Shown here: positions 42,296 to 48,226 of the stretch, piece by piece
How positions within the stretch are numbered: position 1 is the stretch's first letter
Layout of the letters: each line of letters opens with the position of its first letter
NCBI GenBank assembly: GCA_026260175.1
Contig: JAKCWW010000532.1
Span: 41,216-89,441, forward strand
Reading direction: 5' to 3'
From: Reticulitermes lucifugus
Lineage: Eukaryota; Arthropoda; Insecta; Blattodea; Rhinotermitidae
Length of the DNA: 48,226 nt
Program-made: the position numbers and the translations under genes
Notes under the pieces: model-generated
Database searches by the model: none
What the model saw: only the letters and a program-made list of their open reading frames with translations
What the model was told of the DNA's origin: nothing

Positions 42296-43984
42296 GACAT
42301 TTGAAACTGGGAGGAAAAACATTAGTCTTCTGCGCCGTTGCCGAGTTAAGTATTAAGAGGGGGCTTGAAATACTGCGTTATTTGTCCAATAACAATAGAT
42401 AAGGTTGTTAAGATTTCAAACACGGGCGATTCTTAGTCGAAAAGTACACATACACATCTTTCTTACCCTTGACCGAAACGGCTCTTGGAAAAGTAAAATT
42501 AAAGTCGCATTATCGAACTCACGTGAAACCAAACAATGCAGGCCAATCAGCAGCTTGTAGATTAGAAGTGTGATTAATTCGCTGCTTTAAGACGAATAAC
42601 GAACTTTACGAAACATAAAACACTAAAATAAATCATTTAATGATATCCCTTTCAGTTATTATTGACGTATTGTAAAATACTGCCATCTAGTGGGAGAACA
42701 TAACATTTCTGCAGTCAGTCATAGCCTTCTATGCAATAGGCTTTGTAGTCTCTGAGCCGTTTATTTCTAAATTGAAATGTTTTAGACAGTAGAAAACTAT
42801 ACGAAATTGGGAATTAATGTGACAGGGTTATGATTGCAATGATTTTGGTTCCCAGTTTAACTTGAAGTCATATGCTTTTAACAACGTATCTTGATCAAAA
42901 GCACAGATCATCTAGTATAGTCAAAAGAGCCCACGGAATACTGCACAGTACATTCCACCAATCAAACAATTCTATCGTTTCTGAACGACCAATAAACTTG
43001 CATGATCTAAAGCAGCCTGTGATATTATTATGTCATTTTCCAAAGTAGTAGTGTTGGTCATGGGTTAACTGAAATGTGTATTCGTAATAAAATCACCGGT
43101 ATATCTTTGTGAGAGACATGGCATATAAATAGGTACGATCTACCTGAGGCTTGTACGGAACCCTCAAGTACATTTAGTAGCCGTGAATTTCAAATAAATT
43201 ATTTAGGTTATAATTTTGTCACCCTTCAATTAAGTAGTTGATAAGTTTTGTCCGTTGATGATCAAAAGCAGCATGAACATTAATCATCATTGTTTGTGTT
43301 CAGTTCTATATAGATTTTCTTGTTGATACAAAGAACTGTGTTGTGGTCGGAAAAGGAAACTTAGAATTCATGAATGTTCTTTACACGTTAATGTAGGCCA
43401 TAAAGAAATCCAAGTTGCATTTTTAACAATTTCAGTAATCGGATCGAATTATAACAACACTGGCATTTGCTGTAGCGGGAAATCACCATACCATTCCCTT
43501 GTTTTCTATAAGGTAAGACAGATTATGTATACAATTATATAGTAGAACGGTTCCTCTTATTGAATGTTGCTTTCATGGAACTTCAGTGTATTTTCGGAAT
43601 TACGTGTATATCGTTCAGAAGGGGTGAGCTTGGACTGGAAATGTAACTTGCATACAAAAGGTATGCAGAAATTGGCCCACTAGTCCAGAATAGTGGCACG
43701 ATTCTCATATGTAAACTTTTACACACCTTCAGTCACCAATACATCAATGTACCATTATTTGTTGTCAAAATAAATGTAGGTACATGAAAATGGTAATCTA
43801 AATATAATGTATGCATTCTTCATTATCTTGAATAGTTATCATGGTTTATTCAAGGCTCATCATTTCATTTCTGGGATATTCTTTAGTATGTGCTCAGGTA
43901 GTCAGTGGATGGACTGTGAGTGGTAAATGCTGAGACGCAAGACTATTTTAATATTAAGATGAATGATTTACTGGACTGTGAGCC

Positions 43985-44110
43985 CATGTAGTCTGGTAGA
44001 TATGTACCAAAATTTTGGAGGAACTGGCTGCTTCTGACATCAGAGTTTGATTCCCCTGAAACATTGGTCCCACTACTTAGCATCGCAGACCAGAAAATCA
44101 TAATCTTGAA
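43985..44110. mobile_element. Degraded member of the foldback family
   Basis: It begins CATGTAGTCTGGTAGATATG, nearly the same as the 9.8-kb copy, followed by TACCAAAATTTTGGAGGAAC (a mutated ACCGACGTTTCGGAGGA) and CCCCTGAAACATTGGT. Confidence 0.6.
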
Positions 44111-44914
44111 CTGGAAAGCTGTGCTCCAAGATAATAGGCCCTAATTGTGCTCAGTTATCCACATGACATTTTTAGTGTGATTTTATTGGATGTTCATTCA
44201 TTATAGGAACCAGCCTATTGTTGCAAATACAAATCTTCTGTTTAAAGCTAGTTACTCTATATATATATCATAATGCATAAGATTAGTTATTGTTAACATT
44301 ACTGTTAAAACCACTCAGTTTAAAGATACAAAAATGGAACATAAAGCATCAAAAATAGTTCCCTTTGCATCATCAGGTAAGGAGATGGGGATGTAGTTGC
44401 ATAGTTGGAATTGTGAGACAAGGCTATTCTCAGTCACTGGGCTGGTGATGTACAGTAAATAACTGAGAGAAGAAGATGTGTAGTCTGTAAGGAGATAAGG
44501 AGAGTTACCAGCAGTAAGGCACATTATAGATATTAATTGCAATGTTAGGACCTACATCAGTCCTTAACTTCCTGGCAGGAGGATGAAATGTTTTAGTATT
44601 CTCTATGTTTTCCTGATTAACATTTCCTGCCTTGGAAACATGTATACTACTGTATAGTGTAAAAACGCAGTTTCTTTAGGAAGTCATAGACATGGATATG
44701 ATGAGGCCAAAATCTGTCTACTGTTTGCCTCTGTAAGAGTGTCAGGATGATGGTCGTTACTTTTAGTGTCTGTAATAGTGAAGTAGTGAAGTGTGATATA
44801 AATCAATGTGTCTCCATATACAAAACATCATACGTCTGCAAATTTGATGTGTGTGAGTGTATGTATATATATATATTCTTTAATATTTGTGTAACTGTTG
44901 TGGTCAGTTGGGTT

Positions 44915-45085
44915 AAACTCCTGATTTATATGTGGGACATCCTGGATTTAAATCTTGGCTTGCAGACCACTTGTCCTGATTCAGGTTTTTCATGAGTTTC
45001 CTCAGTCTGTCTAGGCAAATGCTAGGGTAGTTAGGTCCTTCAGTTAGATAACTGCCTCCTTACACACCTTATCCAATTCATTTTT
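44915..45085 (+). mobile_element. tRNA-derived SINE fragment
   Basis: A decayed B box (GGATTTAAATCTTGG) is followed by TTTCCTCAGTCTGTCTAGGC and AAATGCTAGGGTAGTT, a tail found in a widespread arthropod SINE type (AAATGCCGGGATGGTT). Confidence 0.55.
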
Positions 45086-45784
45086 GTGTAATCACCCTAT
45101 TATTGAATGCTATATAATCTGAGCACTGGAAAATATTCCTAAATAAACCAAGAAATCAACATATGTGCATATTGTTTGATACAAACAGAATGATTGAATA
45201 CTGACTGACAGATATTACATTTCATGTACTAATGCTGGTTCTTGAATTGTGCCAACATTATGCATAACTGTTGTCTTCAGAGTCCTGCAAAATACTTGAA
45301 GTAACCTGTTAGTGCAGGACATCTCTGTCAGCATGATACTGCACTTTGTTCAAGGTGTGGGGCTGCTGTATGAATGAGCTAAAGGGCTGCACAAAAGATC
45401 GATTATGATCGAAGTACATGGGTCACTGCGGTGCCTACCCTTCTGTATTCTATTCTGTTCTATTCTAACCTGTTAGTGCCAGGTGGTCGATCTGTCAACT
45501 AGTGGTACTCTCACTTGTTACGCTGTTGGGTGATCTATCAGCAACCATTTTTTAGGTATGTTAAGTGCTCTTCTCATCCACGAGATTTCAACAGCAATAA
45601 TATAATTTAATGGTGTGACATTTTTACTTGCTACATATCTCAATATTTCTCTACTTCTGTAGGGTATCGATTTTTAGCATATCCTACCCATACAGCCTAG
45701 CATAAAGAAGATTTAATAATCCAACACCATGTAGCACTAAATGCAATTGTCACGATCCTACTGATTATGGTGCTTGTGGGTTGC

Positions 45785-45860
45785 GATACAATGTAGTCTT
45801 TTTGTGGAAACCAACATTTCGGATGAACATGCTGCCCCTGTATTGCGGCTGGTGTTAGTG
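45785..45860. mobile_element. Degraded fragment of the foldback family
   Basis: It carries GATACAATGTAGTCTTTTTG and ACCAACATTTCGGATGAACA, recognisable as the left arm of the same family; no right arm was seen. Confidence 0.45.
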
Positions 45861-46444
45861 GTTTGATTATATTGTCAATTTAAATAGGTAAGGCGACAAG
45901 GATGGGGATCACGCAGATCACAGGAAGGGGAGAGAAGGTAGAGTTGTGCCCAGGCCAGTAGGAGAGGTCAATAGACAACTGTAACAAAACAGCACTTTCC
46001 AGGGCCACTGCAGAAACCTGACTGCATCTTTACCCCAGTCGCTGTTAGTGTAATGGCAACATGTCTCCCAGAAACTGTGATAATCTACCTATGAGACTAC
46101 GCAGTGTCACAACCCAGAGGAACACTCGCCACCACAAAAACCTGAAGGCTTATATTGTGATTTTTTGTTTTCTGAAATGTTAAATTTAAAACATTTGTGC
46201 ACGATATTGGAATACAAATTACAGAGTCCATGTGAGGATATGAACCAGAGAAAAAGAAACATGAAATATGTATTTAGTTTTTTCTTCCTGGTAACACTTT
46301 GGCACCAGCCTTGTTGCACTGTACGGACCTTTAATTTCTCATATGCTGCTGGCCTCGATGCACCATGAATGCATTTAAGGGCACTACAAATTTAAAATTC
46401 CTCTGACCTGGGCAGTAGTTGGGATTTAAACCCCAGTATCATTG

Positions 46445-46745
46445 AAGGGTTAACTCCTTTTAGCAGAGTCCCTCAGAAGCTAGTATTTCCTCAGGTAGTT
46501 GAGAAATTCTCCGCATTTTGTGGACCCCGAAGATTCATTACTGCTTTTACAAGCACTTGCCACTTGTCTCCATCCTGATTAATATAATCTTTGCCCTTTT
46601 CATCCTACTTCTTTAAGCTCTATTTTAATATCATTTGTCATCTATCTCTAGGTCTTTCAAGCAGCTTCTTTCCTTCATGTCTTCCCACCAAAACCCTTTG
46701 TGCATTCTTTCTCTACCCCATACTTGTCACAGTCCCTACTTCCCA
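46445..46745 (-). mobile_element. Antisense LINE fragment
   Basis: It shares GCAGAGTCCCTCAGAAGCTA and the next 280 bp with the copies near 23.1, 26.3 and 37.4 kb. The plus-strand open frames at 46591-46785 and 46635-46883 mostly overlie it and are not genes. Confidence 0.65.
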
Positions 46746-47284
46746 TTATGTGGGTGTATTTATGCCTTTATCTGTTGTGGTTTAGACCCACACTTTGCCA
46801 TTAAGATCACAGTGTTATCTGTGAAACTGACTGTTGAGATAAGACGTGTGTTGGTGATAAGGGTTTTCGTTTATGAGTGTTAAAAGGTGGAAATGGACAT
46901 GGGCGAAATTGGCATTTTAAGAATAATAACTACTCTGTTGAAATCAGAGTGTTATAGTCTTTGATATCTCCTCCAATTGATAAACTGATAAACTTCAGTA
47001 ATCAATACCTCTGTAAGATATATTCAGTTATTACCATCAGATACTTTCAACTCAGTATAATACTTTGAAGTGCATTAGACGTGTGTAACTAGTTGTGTAT
47101 AAAGTAGTCACTTTAATTTTTACATGCTTTTAATAAATTTGTGTATACAGTTTTGAAACCACAAGTGCATATTTGACAGGTTTCTTACGTACTGAGTCAT
47201 GTGTTTATGTGAAATTATAAATGTGAATCTGTAATGTAATGAGACTGTGATCAGCATGATAGGTGCTCGACTTCTGTCTCGCAG

Positions 47285-47408
47285 CAGGAGTCTGCCAAAA
47301 TTGGTGGACAAGCGTGATCTAGGTGTGGAGGAAGGAAAGGCTAGGTCAAAGTTTGTTATTAGATCATCTCATTCTCCAGCATGTGGCCATGTCACAAGGA
47401 TATCTTTG
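47285..47408 (+). other. Candidate exon of an unidentified plus-strand gene
   Basis: A pyrimidine-rich acceptor (TTCTGTCTCGCAG) is followed by an open stretch of about 41 codons and a consensus-like donor (TTG|GTGAGT). The encoded segment is basic and non-repetitive, with RSLPKLVDKRDLGVEEGKAR near the start and SHSPACGHVTRISL at the end. I do not recognise the protein. The acceptor is a CAGCAG tandem, so the start may shift by three bases. No neighbouring exon of the same gene was found, and decayed LINE sequence begins about 50 bp downstream, so this may be chance. Confidence 0.3.
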
Positions 47409-47439
47409 GTGAGTGTCATATTTTATATAGTGGTGACAG

Positions 47440-47935
47440 ACAGCAGATTTTAGGTTTCTCTCATGTGAGAGAATTGTAATTTTGCCTGTTGTTTTGTCTG
47501 GGTGCGAAACATGGTCTCTCACGTTGAGGGAAGAACATAGGCCTAAGGTGTTTGAGAATATGGTGCTGTGAAAAGTGTCTGGGCCTAAGATGGGCAAGGT
47601 AACAGAAGGCTGGAGGAGAGTGCATGGAGAGGAACTTCATGATCTGTCTTCCTCACCGGATATTATTCAGGTGATCAAATCAAGACGAATAAGATGGCTG
47701 GGGCTTGTGGCACATGGGAGGCAGAGAAGAGGTGCATACATAGATTTCATGGGGAAACCTGAGGGAAAGAGGCCACTTGGAAGACCTGGGTGTAGGTGGG
47801 AGGATCGTACTAAAATTGATCTTAAAGAAATTGGTTGGGAGGGCATGGACTGGATGGATCGAGCTCAGGACAGGGTCAAGTAGAGGGCTCTTGTGAGCAC
47901 GGTAATGAACCTTTAGGTTCCAAAGTACACAGTGT
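47440..47935 (+). mobile_element. LINE (non-LTR) reverse-transcriptase C-terminal fragment
   Basis: Translation gives the well-known tail of insect non-LTR polymerases: VILPVVLSGCETWSLTLREE, then FENMVL, WRRVHGEELHDL, IIQVIKSRRIRWLGLVA, GKPEGKRPLGRPGCRW and EIGWEGMDWMDRAQDR. There is a TGA after FENMVL, and a TAG at 47881 where the family normally has Trp, followed by the usual RALVSTVMNL. It is therefore a dead 5'-truncated copy. The copy is fairly young compared with the others in this window, since over 100 codons remain open. It lies upstream of the BTB-ZF gene. Confidence 0.88.
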
Positions 47936-48226
47936 CACTTCTCACTGGATCACGATCTTAATACTGCACTGCCCACCAACAGAACCTCAGATCTCACCCT
48001 CAGTTATTGTTGTAGGGTGGGTTAATAGATGGGTCTGCCCAGAATTTATTATTATTTTTGGGATGTGTATGTGGAACAGGAGGATCCCTATATGTTTAAT
48101 TCTTGAAGTAGTGGCTTGGAGCCATCTTCCTGTAATCAAATTTGTTGAAGCATTATTGTCAGTAAACAAAATGGCACTTGCTCACTCATTGCCAAGATAA
48201 AATTGTTTCTGTGTGGAGCCACCCCC

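Larger units (their letters stand above)
42195..46440 (-). other. Upstream region of the BTB-ZF coding start
   Basis: It must contain or lead to the non-coding 5' exon(s) because coding exon 1 begins with an acceptor. I could not fix their position or a promoter. Besides the ATT run, two decayed foldback copies and a SINE fragment, nothing was recognised. Confidence 0.4.

Noticed and set aside
42190..42300. N-terminal poly-Ile extension of the BTB protein
   Set aside because: It comes from translating the (ATT)n run in the intron; an acceptor sits just before the MSEEQQ start.
46591..46883. Two overlapping plus-strand frames with hydrophobic stretches
   Set aside because: They mostly overlie an antisense LINE fragment; the hydrophobicity comes from complementing pyrimidine-rich repeat sequence.
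47575..47883. 102-codon plus-strand frame as a host protein
   Set aside because: It is the C-terminal tail of a LINE reverse transcriptase, with GKPEGKRPLGRP and a premature stop in place of Trp.

Overview
The window is eukaryotic and reads as an insect genome. It has long introns with GT-AG splice sites, tRNA-derived SINE ends, decayed non-LTR and Ty3/Gypsy reverse-transcriptase fragments, hAT and pogo-type DNA-element remnants, and long palindromic (foldback) repeats. The repeat mix suggests a hemimetabolous insect such as a cockroach or termite; this is an inference from the repeats, not a proven identification.

The one host gene I can support is a BTB/POZ - C2H2 zinc-finger transcription factor of the insect tramtrack/broad/lola type. 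It lies on the minus strand and spans about 37 kb (42194 down to 4952). Most of the predicted ORFs in the window are chance reading frames in introns and repeats. Five shared exons can be joined without breaking frame: BTB exon 1 (42194-42004), BTB exon 2 (37298-37101), a poly-Q/acidic linker exon (36512-36198), a short linker exon (34741-34621) and a Gly/Pro-rich exon (31838-31758). Together they encode 300 residues plus one base. Three terminal exons follow, each with its own C2H2 finger(s) and stop codon: A (31225-29841), B (11726-11431) and C (5178-4952). All three begin in the same phase (phase 1, completing a codon that starts with G), so each can be spliced directly to the shared part. 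The predicted isoforms are 761, 398 and 375 residues. This is the layout known from lola, broad, tramtrack and fruitless: one dimerisation domain combined with interchangeable DNA-binding ends. Exon 1 begins with an acceptor site five bases before the ATG, so at least one non-coding 5' exon lies upstream (above 42194) and was not located. More terminal exons may lie off the left edge.

The rest is intron and flank filled with repeats. At 1-11 kb there are foldback elements, tRNA-derived SINEs, a 93-bp tandem trimer and a hAT-like MITE. At 12-27 kb there are copies of a dispersed family of about 0.5 kb, antisense LINE fragments, a pogo-type element with a decayed transposase, a second hAT-like element and a pogo-like MITE. 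At 29.1 kb there is a near-perfect 139-bp palindrome. At 36.6-47.9 kb there are LINE fragments, a degraded Ty3/Gypsy pol (39.6-41.2 kb) and, at the right edge, the C-terminal end of a LINE reverse transcriptase. No rRNA, functional tRNA or CRISPR array was seen.

The most interesting points are the alternative zinc-finger exon set, the long A-isoform tail (about 400 residues, with a degenerate internal repeat of 35-45 residues following the fingers), the single-finger isoform C that may be a shortened paralogue of the A module, and the foldback family whose arms carry a hammerhead-like core.
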